64,000 nucleotides of DNA from Chryseobacterium echinoideorum (GTDB taxonomy: Bacteria > Bacteroidota > Bacteroidia > Flavobacteriales > Weeksellaceae), in contig NZ_VKNW01000001.1 of the NCBI RefSeq assembly GCF_007474535.1, forward strand, positions 434,001 to 498,000, in the 5' to 3' direction. Positions 25,541 to 33,963 of the stretch are shown in pieces. Under the pieces are notes generated by a model that was given only the letters and a program-made list of their open reading frames with translations, did no database searches and was not told where the DNA came from. How positions within the stretch are numbered: position 1 is the stretch's first letter; every line of letters starts with the position of its first letter. Made by a program: the position numbers and the translations under genes.

Positions 25541-26584
25541 CTAGCCTAAAGTTCTTCCTATGTCAAAACTTTCGTCGGAAATTCCGTAGTAACCTTCGTT
25601 TCCACACCAAGGGCATTTGCTCGCGCCTTGTCCGGAAATACAGTGGATTCCCCCGCATTGGCAGGTTGCTAATCCGTAATTATTGCCACAGCAAGGGCAA
25701 CTCGGGTTTCCGCGCAGTTCGTCAGAATTTATTTTGAGTTTGGTGGAACCGCCTTCAGAAAGTTCGCGGTAGGCATTATCGTCAATTTTATACGCTCCTT
25801 CTATTTGGTAATAGCGCGTGGAAAATCCCGGAACCGACGATTCTTCCGTGTCTTTTTTAAATTTAATCAAATAAGATTTATCGGTATTGGAGCATTTCCC
25901 ATTAAGAACCACAAAATTATTATCCGGAACAGAATGGTTTTTGGATAAATCAATCTCTTTCACCACGCCGGAATTGGCTTTAGAAAGGTTGATTCCTTCC
26001 TTATTTTCGTTAGTTACCTGTTCGCTTGTCGCTTTTATAGACGCGGTCACCCATTTAAAGAAATCTTTGTAAGCCTGTGCATTGGTATTGTTGAATAGCA
26101 AAACCTGATCGGTAATTTTGCCTAAAAGATTGTAGTTGGTATTATCACCAATAGAAATCGCAACCATATTGCATTTGCTGCGGTAGTTATTATTCCAACG
26201 CTGAATTTCAGAATCCGGATTGTCGGTAGGAATTCCGTCCGTGAAAAGAAAAACGACAGGCTTCCAGTCGCCTTTTTTCTCAAAAGTAGTTTTCACAATA
26301 TCTCGGTCGAAAGACGCCATAAGTTCGGACAAGCCTTTTGAAAGGGAAGTGCCGCTCCCGACCGGAATTTTTGGCGGATAAAAAGTAATAATATCCTGCA
26401 AAGGCGTGATAATCTTACTTTTACCGGCAAAACCGATAATGGAAACCCAAACTGTTTCTAATGCATAAGGATCGGTTTTCAGTTCCTTGATAATTGTGGC
26501 GATACCTTCCTGAACCTGCTCAATTGGCTCACCAACCATAGATTCTGAAATATCGATAAGAAAATAGATAGGTAATCTTCTCAT
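25541..26584 (-). CDS. TerY-like vWA protein with C-terminal zinc-ribbon
   Basis: Protein of 347 residues. The vWA domain opens with LIDISESMVGEP (MIDAS DxSxS, about residues 9-20) and has FLFTDGIPTDN as a further metal-site element. After about residue 230 comes a beta-rich region, and the end carries two zinc-binding knuckles CPCCGNN and CPWCGNEG with CQCGGIHC between them, as in TerY-C domains. It is the longest of three adjacent vWA proteins. A metal-dependent protein-binding role in the Ter complex is known for the family; the partner here is not known. Confidence 0.88.
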   Translation of the reverse strand: MRRLPIYFLIDISESMVGEPIEQVQEGIATIIKELKTDPYALETVWVSIIGFAGKSKIITPLQDIITFYPPKIPVGSGTSLSKGLSELMASFDRDIVKTTFEKKGDWKPVVFLFTDGIPTDNPDSEIQRWNNNYRSKCNMVAISIGDNTNYNLLGKITDQVLLFNNTNAQAYKDFFKWVTASIKATSEQVTNENKEGINLSKANSGVVKEIDLSKNHSVPDNNFVVLNGKCSNTDKSYLIKFKKDTEESSVPGFSTRYYQIEGAYKIDDNAYRELSEGGSTKLKINSDELRGNPSCPCCGNNYGLATCQCGGIHCISGQGASKCPWCGNEGYYGISDESFDIGRTLG

Positions 26585-26598
26585 AATTTTTTGTTTTT

Positions 26599-27237
26599 TT
26601 AAATTATCAAATTAAGTTCGCTTGGCGGTGGTGGCAGTTGCACACCTTCACCGGTACCTTGGGATTTGCTTCCCATTTCAATGGAAGAACTTACCCATTT
26701 AAAGAATGTCGTGAGTGTATTGCTGTCGGTAGTGTCCAGTTTTACCACATCGTCGGTGAGTTCCTGCAAAAAAGAGACTTCCGCTTTTGGTCCCGCCGCG
26801 CAACCTACGATTACACCAAAATCCAACGCTTTAATTTTCGGAATCCATTCTCTATATTTCTGTAAATCAGAGGGTTTTCCATCTGTAAAAATAAAAAGCA
26901 ACGGCTTCCAGTCTCCTTTTCTTTCCGACGAGCCTTTTACGATTTCGGACGAAATGAGATTGTGAACCATTTCCAACGCTTCACCGGTATGTGTAGGACC
27001 ACTTTCCGGACAGGTAATTTCTATATCCTGATAACTTGCAATATCCGTAAGCGGAACCAGATTTTTTACCTCTCTGTCAAAAGTTATCACACTGATATAC
27101 AGTGAATCCATTGCTTGCGGATCTGACCGAAGCATACTTATAAGTCCGCCGAATCCGTTATTCAGTGCGTGAATCGGCTCCCCGTTCATAGAGCCGGAAG
27201 TATCTAAAAGGAAATACGCTAAAAGTCGTCTGCTCAT
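26599..27237 (-). CDS. TerY-like vWA domain protein
   Basis: Protein of 212 residues made only of a vWA domain. The MIDAS motif is LLDTSGSMNGEP (about residues 9-20), with FIFTDGKPSD and the ending QLPPPPSELNLII. The middle copy of three consecutive vWA genes, it shares layout and the Pro-rich end with the 27242-27880 protein. That points to tandem duplication. Confidence 0.9.
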   Translation of the reverse strand: MSRRLLAYFLLDTSGSMNGEPIHALNNGFGGLISMLRSDPQAMDSLYISVITFDREVKNLVPLTDIASYQDIEITCPESGPTHTGEALEMVHNLISSEIVKGSSERKGDWKPLLFIFTDGKPSDLQKYREWIPKIKALDFGVIVGCAAGPKAEVSFLQELTDDVVKLDTTDSNTLTTFFKWVSSSIEMGSKSQGTGEGVQLPPPPSELNLII

Positions 27238-27241
27238 ATTT

Positions 27242-27880
27242 TTAGGAAACGATTATCAGTTCGGAAGGAGGTGGCGGAAGTTGTTCAATTTTAGTCAAAT
27301 CGATCCCCGACTCTTCAACTTTTGTGGAAGTCGTAGAAATAGACGCAGTAACCCATTTGAAAAATGATTCAATACTCGCAGAATCAGCACTGTCCAAACG
27401 CACAACGGATTCTGTAATTTGTTTTAAAACAGTATCATCCGCACCTTGTCCGGCGGCGCAGCCCACGATAAGTCCTTTGTTTACAGTTTTTAATTTGTTT
27501 AATCCTGAATGCCAATCATCAGTAGGAACACCGTCCGTCATTATGAAGGTAAGTGGTTTCCAGTCGCCTTTTTGCTCCGTGGTGGTTTTTGTAATTTCGG
27601 ATTGCATCTTGTCGGCCAAAAGTGAAAGCGCCGCACCAAGGGAAGTTGTTCCCTGCGCTTTGATATCCACCATTTGAAACGAAGCCAAATCTGTAAGGGG
27701 AATAATCTGTTTCGCATCGACATCGAAAGTAATAATGCTCACATAAGCCGTTTCTATGGCCTGTGGATTTTGGCGTAATGAGTGCATCATCATCTGCACA
27801 CCGTTTTTCACGGCTTCGATAGGTTCGCCCGTCATAGAGCCTGAAGTGTCAAGTAATAAATATACCGGTAGTCTTCTCAT
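27242..27880 (-). CDS. TerY-like vWA domain protein
   Basis: Protein of 212 residues, a vWA domain with MIDAS motif LLDTSGSMTGEP (about residues 9-20) and FIMTDGVPTDD. The C-terminal LPPPPSELIIV matches the next paralogue downstream. It starts 6 bases after the TerD gene upstream and lies 4 bases ahead of the second vWA gene. Confidence 0.9.
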   Translation of the reverse strand: MRRLPVYLLLDTSGSMTGEPIEAVKNGVQMMMHSLRQNPQAIETAYVSIITFDVDAKQIIPLTDLASFQMVDIKAQGTTSLGAALSLLADKMQSEITKTTTEQKGDWKPLTFIMTDGVPTDDWHSGLNKLKTVNKGLIVGCAAGQGADDTVLKQITESVVRLDSADSASIESFFKWVTASISTTSTKVEESGIDLTKIEQLPPPPSELIIVS

Positions 27881-27886
27881 AATTAA

Positions 27887-28570
27887 TTATTTAGCGTGTT
27901 TCTTTAAAATTGTAGAAATGGTTTGCACAAAAATTTGGTCGTTTGTTGGATCACCGATAGCATCAAATTTCCAGTCTCCGTTTCTATTGTATAATTTGCC
28001 TAAAATAAGTGCACCTTTTCCAATATAAGAATTGTCTGTCACAATATCGTATTGAGAATGAACTTGCTGCACTCTCGTTGGCGTGCCTTCATACATTCTA
28101 ATTTTTGCATATGGCACTTTTGAAAAATCAATGTTTTGGCCGGGATTCAGATAAATGTTGATAAAGAAAAAGATTTTCGTGATATTTGGCGGTAAAAGAT
28201 TCAGATTCACCGCAATAATTTCATTGTCCAGACCATCATCACCTCCAACATCGCCCTGTCTGTCGTCTCCGCTGTGCTTTAGTGCGCCCGTTTGTGAGGA
28301 TAATTTCCCTAAAGGCATATTATTTTTTTGGAGCCAGGCATTGTAATCCGGTGAATAAATGTAGTCGATCAATGCTCCGGCATCATTGGTCATAATGCAA
28401 CTCAAATCAAGATCAACATCTTCTACAACTTTTTTTGATCCGAAACCGAATAAACCGGGTTTTGTTGTTTCAATCGCACCCCAGTTTACGCCAACGCAGA
28501 AGTTCGTCAGTTTCTCGCCAGATTCTTTTCTTAAGTCAATTTTTTGACCTTTTTGCAGGTTTATAGCCAT
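27887..28570 (-). CDS. TerD family protein
   Basis: Protein of 227 residues from ATG 28570, where the family start MAINLQKGQKIDL begins. A longer in-frame ORF reaching 28645 runs into the upstream TerD gene and is rejected. It contains CVGVNWGAIE, DVDLDLSCIM and HSGDDRQGDVGGDDGLDNE, the acidic calcium-site region of the TerD fold. It differs from the classical type by the GGDDGLDNE form shared with the next gene. TerD proteins bind Ca and are thought to gather on the cytoplasmic side of the membrane. Confidence 0.88.
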   Translation of the reverse strand: MAINLQKGQKIDLRKESGEKLTNFCVGVNWGAIETTKPGLFGFGSKKVVEDVDLDLSCIMTNDAGALIDYIYSPDYNAWLQKNNMPLGKLSSQTGALKHSGDDRQGDVGGDDGLDNEIIAVNLNLLPPNITKIFFFINIYLNPGQNIDFSKVPYAKIRMYEGTPTRVQQVHSQYDIVTDNSYIGKGALILGKLYNRNGDWKFDAIGDPTNDQIFVQTISTILKKHAK

Positions 28571-28571
28571 T

Positions 28572-29180
28572 TTACAAATAATTATTTTTAACAGTTTGTA
28601 CCGTTTCTTCCAATTTTCTGTCTTTTGTAGGCTCCCCCACCGCATTAAATTTCCACTCTCCGTTGCGCTTGTAGAAAACGCCCATCACCATAGATACGTG
28701 TCCACCAAAGTTTTCTCCTTTTGCGATATTATAAGTTGCAAAAACTTCGTTTACACGGTTCGGCGTTCCTTCATAAATGCGGATTGAAGCGAAAGGAATG
28801 GTTCCAAAATCTTGACCCTGGTAACTGTTCAGGAAAAATGCTACATATTCTACACTTGGTGCCAATCTTGAAAAATCCAGCGTAATTACCTCGTTATCCA
28901 AGCCGTCATCACCGCCTACATCACCCACCAAATCATCTCCACTGTGCTGAATCGCACCGTCATTGGAACGCAGGTGACCGAAATAAACTACATCTACCGG
29001 ATTTTTATTCCCGTCATAGAGTGCGCAACTTGCATCTAAATCCACGGCTTCTTTTTTGGATCCGAAGATTCCTTTCTTCTCGATTGCGCCCCAGTTTACG
29101 CCCACGCAAACATTTTGAAGTTTCGCGCCGTTGTCTTTTTGAAGGTTGATTCTTTGTCCTTTCTGTAAGTTAATTGCCAT
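28572..29180 (-). CDS. TerD family protein
   Basis: Protein of 202 residues starting MAINLQKGQRINLQK. It has CVGVNWGAIEKKG, DLDASCALYD and HSGDDLVGDVGGDDGLDNE. It is closely similar in layout to the downstream copy, with a 1-base gap between the genes; these two are probably a duplicated pair. The role is as for other TerD proteins. Confidence 0.9.
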   Translation of the reverse strand: MAINLQKGQRINLQKDNGAKLQNVCVGVNWGAIEKKGIFGSKKEAVDLDASCALYDGNKNPVDVVYFGHLRSNDGAIQHSGDDLVGDVGGDDGLDNEVITLDFSRLAPSVEYVAFFLNSYQGQDFGTIPFASIRIYEGTPNRVNEVFATYNIAKGENFGGHVSMVMGVFYKRNGEWKFNAVGEPTKDRKLEETVQTVKNNYL

Positions 29181-29185
29181 AATAA

Positions 29186-30157
29186 TTATTGTATTTGGTT
29201 AATATTTGTATTTAAATTCAGGTTGAGCATAGATTCCAGAATGTTGGTTTCTTCTGCTACTTCGCCGTTTTCCGTGAAGAAATCCATTTGCTCTATTGTG
29301 TTTTTGTATTTTGAAAGAAGTTCCGTTACCTCCGGCTGAAGATTTCTACCAATATTTGTCTTTTGAAGTTCCAATGCATTGATTCTCCGTTCCAAAACGG
29401 CAGAAATATCCTCTGAATTGTTCTCGTTTTTCTCGCGGTTCAGGTCGTTTTTAGCAATTTCCGGCAGAAAATAAAACTGATTGGTTTGAAGGTTCCAGAT
29501 AAACTCATAATCAGAATCTGCCAGATAAAATAATTCAAAAATCTGATTTTCAACTAAATATCCGCACCTGAATCTCACTTTGAAATTATACTGATATAGA
29601 ACGGAAAGCAGTTTCTTCTCTACATTCAGTTCGTTAAAAGTGTAAAACTTATCGCGGTCTTCAGAGAGTAGATATTCTATTTTTGCCTGCCTTCGGAAAT
29701 AGGATTCGGCGTAAGTTTCAAAAAAACTTTTGGCATCCGTAAGTTGGTATGTCGCAAAACTTCCGGTTACTATTTTGTAAAACGCTGATAGAATCTGGGA
29801 AACATAGCCGTTATGATACTTTCTGTCGGTATCAAAATTTGAAACAGTGTTTTGATTTTGAGAAAATTTTTGGATATACTTTTTGTTCTCGTTGATCTCG
29901 GTAATGATATTCAGGATTACGAGTTCCTTCTGCTTTTTGATCTTTTCCAACAAAGCAATCAGTGTATCCGAATATTGCATATGAAACAGTTCCAGTTTGT
30001 TGGCGTCCAAACTGGAATTTGTTTCAAAAAGATTTTGGATAATTTCTGTCTTTATATTGATATTTACCAAATCCGGAACTACAAAAAAATTCCCGAGAAG
30101 TTTCAGTTTCTGAATTCTCCGCCGTCCTTTCTGTAATATTTCCGCATTGGTATCCAA
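29186..30157 (-). CDS. Unrecognised Ter-operon protein next to TelA
   Basis: Protein of 323 residues with a TTG start at 30157. The choice is supported by its opening MDTN, identical to the opening of TelA upstream, and by the 6-base gap. I recognise no domain. It is mostly predicted helical, with a long charged stretch (residues about 55-105), a more hydrophobic beta-like section (about 195-245, with FRCGYLVENQIFELFYLADS) and a helical, Asn/Glu-rich tail. It has no signal peptide or membrane segment. Its position between telA and two terD genes argues for a role as a TelA partner; this is inference. Confidence 0.7.
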   Translation of the reverse strand: MDTNAEILQKGRRRIQKLKLLGNFFVVPDLVNINIKTEIIQNLFETNSSLDANKLELFHMQYSDTLIALLEKIKKQKELVILNIITEINENKKYIQKFSQNQNTVSNFDTDRKYHNGYVSQILSAFYKIVTGSFATYQLTDAKSFFETYAESYFRRQAKIEYLLSEDRDKFYTFNELNVEKKLLSVLYQYNFKVRFRCGYLVENQIFELFYLADSDYEFIWNLQTNQFYFLPEIAKNDLNREKNENNSEDISAVLERRINALELQKTNIGRNLQPEVTELLSKYKNTIEQMDFFTENGEVAEETNILESMLNLNLNTNINQIQ

Positions 30158-30163
30158 ACTTTA

Positions 30164-31240
30164 TTATCCGTTTTGTATCTGCTTGCGGAGCGTGCTTTCC
30201 AGATTTTGCAGTTCTGTATCCAGTTGTCTGCGTCCTTGTTCGCCTTGCTGTTGGATTTGCTTCACCTCGTTCAAAGTATTGATAAGCGACGAAGTAGTTT
30301 CCCGCAAAGTTTCCGCAGAAACTATGGTCTGTTCGTTTGCGCGCGCTACATTTACGGTGTTCTGTTGCAGTCTTTGTGCATTTTTCCTCAAAATTTCTTC
30401 CGTGGTGGAAGATACTTTTTGTTGCACCTCTATATTCTGCTGTTGTCTGTGCATTGCCACAGCCAAAGTCAGTTGGTTTTTCCAAACCGGAAGCGTGGTC
30501 GTGAGGATTGTCTGCGCTTTTTCAGCAATGGAAACATTATTGTTCTGAATGAGCCTGATCTGTGGTAAAGACTGCATTATGATAAAGCGAACCACCTTTA
30601 GATCAGCCAATCTGCGGTCTAATCTTGCAGCAAAATCCCTTTTGTCAGAAATTTGGTAATCTTGGTAATTGTTAGGATTGGCCTCCATATTTGCCAGTTC
30701 TTCTTTTACCTTTTCATAACGAAGGGTTCCCGCCAAAATATAGTCCTCAATTTTCTTTACCGCTTCAATGTTTGAAGTGAAAATCGTCTGTAGAACCGCG
30801 TTGTCTTTGGTAGAGTTTATGATTCCGGCGTTTACCTTATTGGAAATATCAGAAATATTTGCCGTGATTTTATCATATTTTGCAAAAAGTGTTTCTACCG
30901 AAGTCACCATTTTGCCGAAGAAAGGGATTTTCTTCAGGAATTTCTTCATAGAATTTCCCTCTAGTTCATCCACATCTACATAATTTAACTCGACTAAAAG
31001 TTTGTTAATCAGTTCGCCTACTTCGCCGGAATTAGATTTCCTTACATTATTCAGAAAGGAGTCACTCTGGTTTGCCAAGGTATTTTGTAGTTCCGTACCG
31101 AAGTTAATCACGGAATTTGGGTTGGCTTCGTCAATAGAATTGGCAAGGCTGTCATATCTGCTGACTTCCGTCGGGGAAATTTTAGAAATATCTACATTTC
31201 CGCTTTTATCTATTGCGCTATTTTCGATATTGGTGTCCAT
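30164..31240 (-). CDS. telA: TelA/KlaA toxic-anion-resistance family protein
   Basis: Protein of 358 residues. It is almost wholly helical with long coiled-coil stretches. The family region runs from about residue 170: LRYEKVKEELANMEANPNN, DFAARLDRRLADLKVVR, QSLPQIRLIQNNN, then a helical tail rich in Gln. TelA proteins accompany Ter systems in many bacteria, but their biochemical role is not established. An ATG start at 31240 follows the preceding TerD stop by 11 bases. Confidence 0.9.
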   Translation of the reverse strand: MDTNIENSAIDKSGNVDISKISPTEVSRYDSLANSIDEANPNSVINFGTELQNTLANQSDSFLNNVRKSNSGEVGELINKLLVELNYVDVDELEGNSMKKFLKKIPFFGKMVTSVETLFAKYDKITANISDISNKVNAGIINSTKDNAVLQTIFTSNIEAVKKIEDYILAGTLRYEKVKEELANMEANPNNYQDYQISDKRDFAARLDRRLADLKVVRFIIMQSLPQIRLIQNNNVSIAEKAQTILTTTLPVWKNQLTLAVAMHRQQQNIEVQQKVSSTTEEILRKNAQRLQQNTVNVARANEQTIVSAETLRETTSSLINTLNEVKQIQQQGEQGRRQLDTELQNLESTLRKQIQNG

Positions 31241-31251
31241 ATAATATGTGG

Positions 31252-31806
31252 TTATTGATACATATTTACAAATTTCGCCAATCCTTCGCGCTGTCCTGCT
31301 CCTACGGCTTCAAATTTCCAGTCGCCGTTTCTTTCGTAGATTCTGCCGAACTGTACTGCGGTTTCGATTGAGAAATCTTCATCCAGTTCGTATTTCAGAA
31401 TTTCCTCGTTAGTATCTGTATTAAAAATCCTTATGAAGGAATTGCGCACCTGCCCGAAATTTTGGTTGCGGGAATCTGCCTCGTGAATGGTCACCACCAC
31501 GATAATTTCCTTAACAGCAGAATCAATTTTCGTAAGGTCTATCTTGATTTGCTCATCATCACCGTCTCCGTCTCCGGTCAGATTATCTCCGGAATGCTTT
31601 ACGGATCCATCGGGTGATTCTGTATTGTTGTAAAAAATAAAATGTTTCTCGCTTACCAGTTTTCCGCCGTCATTTAGTAAAAAAAGGGACGCATCCAGAT
31701 CAAATGCCGTTCCTGTGGAAGAATTATTGGTATCCCAACCAAGACCAACGGTAAATTTTGGTGCGTTAATGTTTTCTCTCTGTCCTTTTTGAAGATTGAT
31801 TGCCAT
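31252..31806 (-). CDS. TerD family protein, classical type
   Basis: Protein of 184 residues with the full TerD/TerE pattern: MAINLQKGQREN, VGLGWDTN, FDLDASLFLL, FIFYNNTESPDGSVKHSGDN and TGDGDGDDEQI, then the C-terminal GRIYERNGDWKFEAVG. The paired acidic loops are the known Ca-binding sites. Its start is 5 bases downstream of the phosphoribosyltransferase gene. Confidence 0.93.
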   Translation of the reverse strand: MAINLQKGQRENINAPKFTVGLGWDTNNSSTGTAFDLDASLFLLNDGGKLVSEKHFIFYNNTESPDGSVKHSGDNLTGDGDGDDEQIKIDLTKIDSAVKEIIVVVTIHEADSRNQNFGQVRNSFIRIFNTDTNEEILKYELDEDFSIETAVQFGRIYERNGDWKFEAVGAGQREGLAKFVNMYQ

Positions 31807-31811
31807 AATAT

Positions 31812-32615
31812 TTAATTTTTTAGTTGTTTTAAATTTACTGAATATTCTGTTATGAGGTGGTAATTATTACTGATTGCTAAATTAAACAATTGCTCCTTAA
31901 TATTTTTCGGAATAGAATGTTGAAATTTATCAAAATCCGCTTCCGGCATCAGCAAGATTTTCTTTACGATACGGGTATTGAAGCGAAACTGTGGTTTCAG
32001 AACCATTTTCAGTAAATCATCATTATTTTTTACTGCAAAATAATTCAGAAAGTTTTCAATATTTGGGTGAACTTCCTTGTTAATTAATTCCGCAAAATAC
32101 ACGAAGAAAAAAGTGCCATCTACATTATATTCCTTCAAAATCCGCTGAACCGTAATTTCGTGACTTCCCGTAATCTTTATATCGTCCAAAAAAATACAGA
32201 ATTTGCCGTCTATAAAATGTTTGTCTATATAATAAGTGTCGTTTGAAATGAGCGCCACTCTCTCCTCAAAATTCATCTGACCGTAATCTTCCACATAAGT
32301 CTGGTTTCTGTGTATTTTGGCTTCTACGCAGGCATTTTTTCCGTGTTCGAATAAAAATTGGTTGAGATAATTTTTAAAATATTTACACAAAAAATCCGAC
32401 GCGGTAGGAATGGCGAAATAGGGACTTGGGAAAAGCACAATTTCTTCCTGGGACAAAATAAGTTCGCGGTTTTCTGCGATAAATCCCTGAAAAAGAGCCT
32501 CGCCAAACTTTTCTGCAATGGTAATATCACCGTATTTAAAGTAACTGTAATCTTCGGCAGAAAACGGAAAGTTTTCGCTGTCGGTAATTTTATGTAGACT
32601 GTATCGGTTTTGCAT
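31812..32615 (-). CDS. Ter-associated phosphoribosyltransferase-like protein
   Basis: Protein of 267 residues. The central section contains the PRPP-binding loop form CIFLDDIKITGSHE (about residues 145-158), as in type I phosphoribosyltransferases. The first half includes a strand IVLFPSPYFAIPTASD. The last about 60 residues are a helical extension (LLMPEADFDKFQHSIP). Enzymes of this kind, paired with HAD phosphatases, were proposed in Ter systems to produce a nucleoside-like metabolite. The start overlaps the HAD stop by 1 base, so the two are coupled. Confidence 0.78.
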   Translation of the reverse strand: MQNRYSLHKITDSENFPFSAEDYSYFKYGDITIAEKFGEALFQGFIAENRELILSQEEIVLFPSPYFAIPTASDFLCKYFKNYLNQFLFEHGKNACVEAKIHRNQTYVEDYGQMNFEERVALISNDTYYIDKHFIDGKFCIFLDDIKITGSHEITVQRILKEYNVDGTFFFVYFAELINKEVHPNIENFLNYFAVKNNDDLLKMVLKPQFRFNTRIVKKILLMPEADFDKFQHSIPKNIKEQLFNLAISNNYHLITEYSVNLKQLKN

Positions 32616-33289
32616 TAATTTTTATTTGGCTGAAAAAGATACGCATTTATTCCGGAATTTACCGCTCCCTGAAAATCTGCCTTCGGGTTGTCGCCAATGT
32701 GAAGTATCCTCAAATTTTCACGCGGGTTTACCTTTCTTGCAGATTCCTTCATAAGTTCAAAGAGTTTCGGATTTGGTTTGGACAGTCCGGTTTCATCAGA
32801 ATATAATCCAAATGAAATATATTTCGATAAATTGTAGTAATCCAACAAATTGCGCAATTCGGTTCCCTGTATGAATGCGGTGTTGCTCAAAATACTAATT
32901 GTCTTATTTTCAGAAGTTATTTTTTCAAATAAATCTGAAATTTTTTCACTAATTAAGAGTGGTGGAAATTTTTCAAACAGAAACTTGGTTTCGCTATAAA
33001 ACTCATCCAAACGCTGTTGTGAAATTTGGTCTAAATCCTTCCCTAACGCAGACAAAATCAGTAAATAAATTTCGGCAAAATAAATATGCCTTCCCGTGGT
33101 TTCGCTTATTTTGTTGCAGAGCACATCATAATACCGGATAGTTTCAGAAACCTGCTTTTCTAATTTTTCTATTTCAAAAAACTCTTTGAACAGTCGATTT
33201 CTCGCGGGTTTATATTCGGGGTGGGATTTTATGAGCGTTAACCACAAATCAAATGAAAAATGATCGTATTCTGAAACATCAAAATTCAT
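32615..33289 (-). CDS. HAD superfamily hydrolase
   Basis: Protein of 224 residues with a HAD fold: motif I is FDLWLTLIKSH (about residues 13-23), keeping the nucleophile Asp but with Trp where most phosphatases have the second Asp; motif II is SILSNTA; motif III Lys lies in LSKPNPKLF; motif IV is HIGDNPKADFQGA. Such DxWxT forms can still be hydrolases, but phosphatase activity is less certain. It is coupled to the phosphoribosyltransferase gene. Confidence 0.85.
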   Translation of the reverse strand: MNFDVSEYDHFSFDLWLTLIKSHPEYKPARNRLFKEFFEIEKLEKQVSETIRYYDVLCNKISETTGRHIYFAEIYLLILSALGKDLDQISQQRLDEFYSETKFLFEKFPPLLISEKISDLFEKITSENKTISILSNTAFIQGTELRNLLDYYNLSKYISFGLYSDETGLSKPNPKLFELMKESARKVNPRENLRILHIGDNPKADFQGAVNSGINAYLFQPNKN

Positions 33290-33297
33290 TTTCAGAT

Positions 33298-33954
33298 TTA
33301 TTTAGAGCCTGCAGACCATTCAAACCCCCAATTATAGGCTCTGTCGCAATCTTGGTGGTGATTGTGGAAGGTTACCAATTTTTTCACCTGCATTGCTCCG
33401 GGAAGGAAATTGATTTCAGCAATGGCGCAGAAATTTCTGGTATCGTTTTGCTTGCCCATTTCTACCTCTACCTCCGGGTTATCCGGAACTTTTATGGTTA
33501 CCACGGCATTGGTTTCAGACCATTTTGCGGCACCGTTGTAGATAAAGCAATATACAATGAGCCTTTTTATATCTCCCAAACCTGCAGGATTTACCAAAAT
33601 ATTTTCTCCGGATCCAGCAGACGCACCACGGTCATCTCCGGTGTGCCAAATCCACGGTTTTTGGGTGTAGCAACCTTGGTTGGTAACGCGGTCTTTGCTT
33701 CCGCCTCTTCCTTTGGAAAATTGCAGACCGTCTATACATTTTTTTTCTCCGTTGTTCAGTTCGTAAAAAATGCCCAAATCAAGATCCACCTCTTGGTTTC
33801 CGCCGAACATTTTGCTCATAAAACCTTTGCTTTTTTCCTGCGACCAATTTAGGTTTATGATAATTTCCTTATTTGAAGAACCGCCTTTGGTAAGGTCTAT
33901 TGAATGCGTATCGCCACTGTTCTGAATGGTGACTTTCTGTAAGTTGATTGCCAT
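33298..33954 (-). CDS. TerD-superfamily protein, TerA-like
   Basis: Protein of 218 residues. It starts MAINLQKVTIQNSG and has IIINLNWSQEKSKG, DLDLGIFYEL and WIWHTGDDRGASAGSGEN, the TerD fold with an altered second acidic loop, then NFLPGAMQVKKLVTFHNHHQ. It is the most divergent of the five TerD paralogues, and its longer inserted loop resembles TerA-type proteins. It is the second gene in the operon, 9 bases after the first. Confidence 0.83.
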   Translation of the reverse strand: MAINLQKVTIQNSGDTHSIDLTKGGSSNKEIIINLNWSQEKSKGFMSKMFGGNQEVDLDLGIFYELNNGEKKCIDGLQFSKGRGGSKDRVTNQGCYTQKPWIWHTGDDRGASAGSGENILVNPAGLGDIKRLIVYCFIYNGAAKWSETNAVVTIKVPDNPEVEVEMGKQNDTRNFCAIAEINFLPGAMQVKKLVTFHNHHQDCDRAYNWGFEWSAGSK

Positions 33955-33963
33955 AATATTTGA

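Noticed and set aside
30024..30485. Long open frame overlapping telA in another frame (153 codons)
   Set aside because: It has low-complexity Arg/Thr-rich composition and lies wholly inside the telA and unknown-protein genes, both with clear coding signals on the same strand.
33253..33852. Plus-strand open frame of 199 codons over HAD and TerD genes
   Set aside because: It is the antisense shadow of the TerD-fold protein at 33298-33954; no independent signal.
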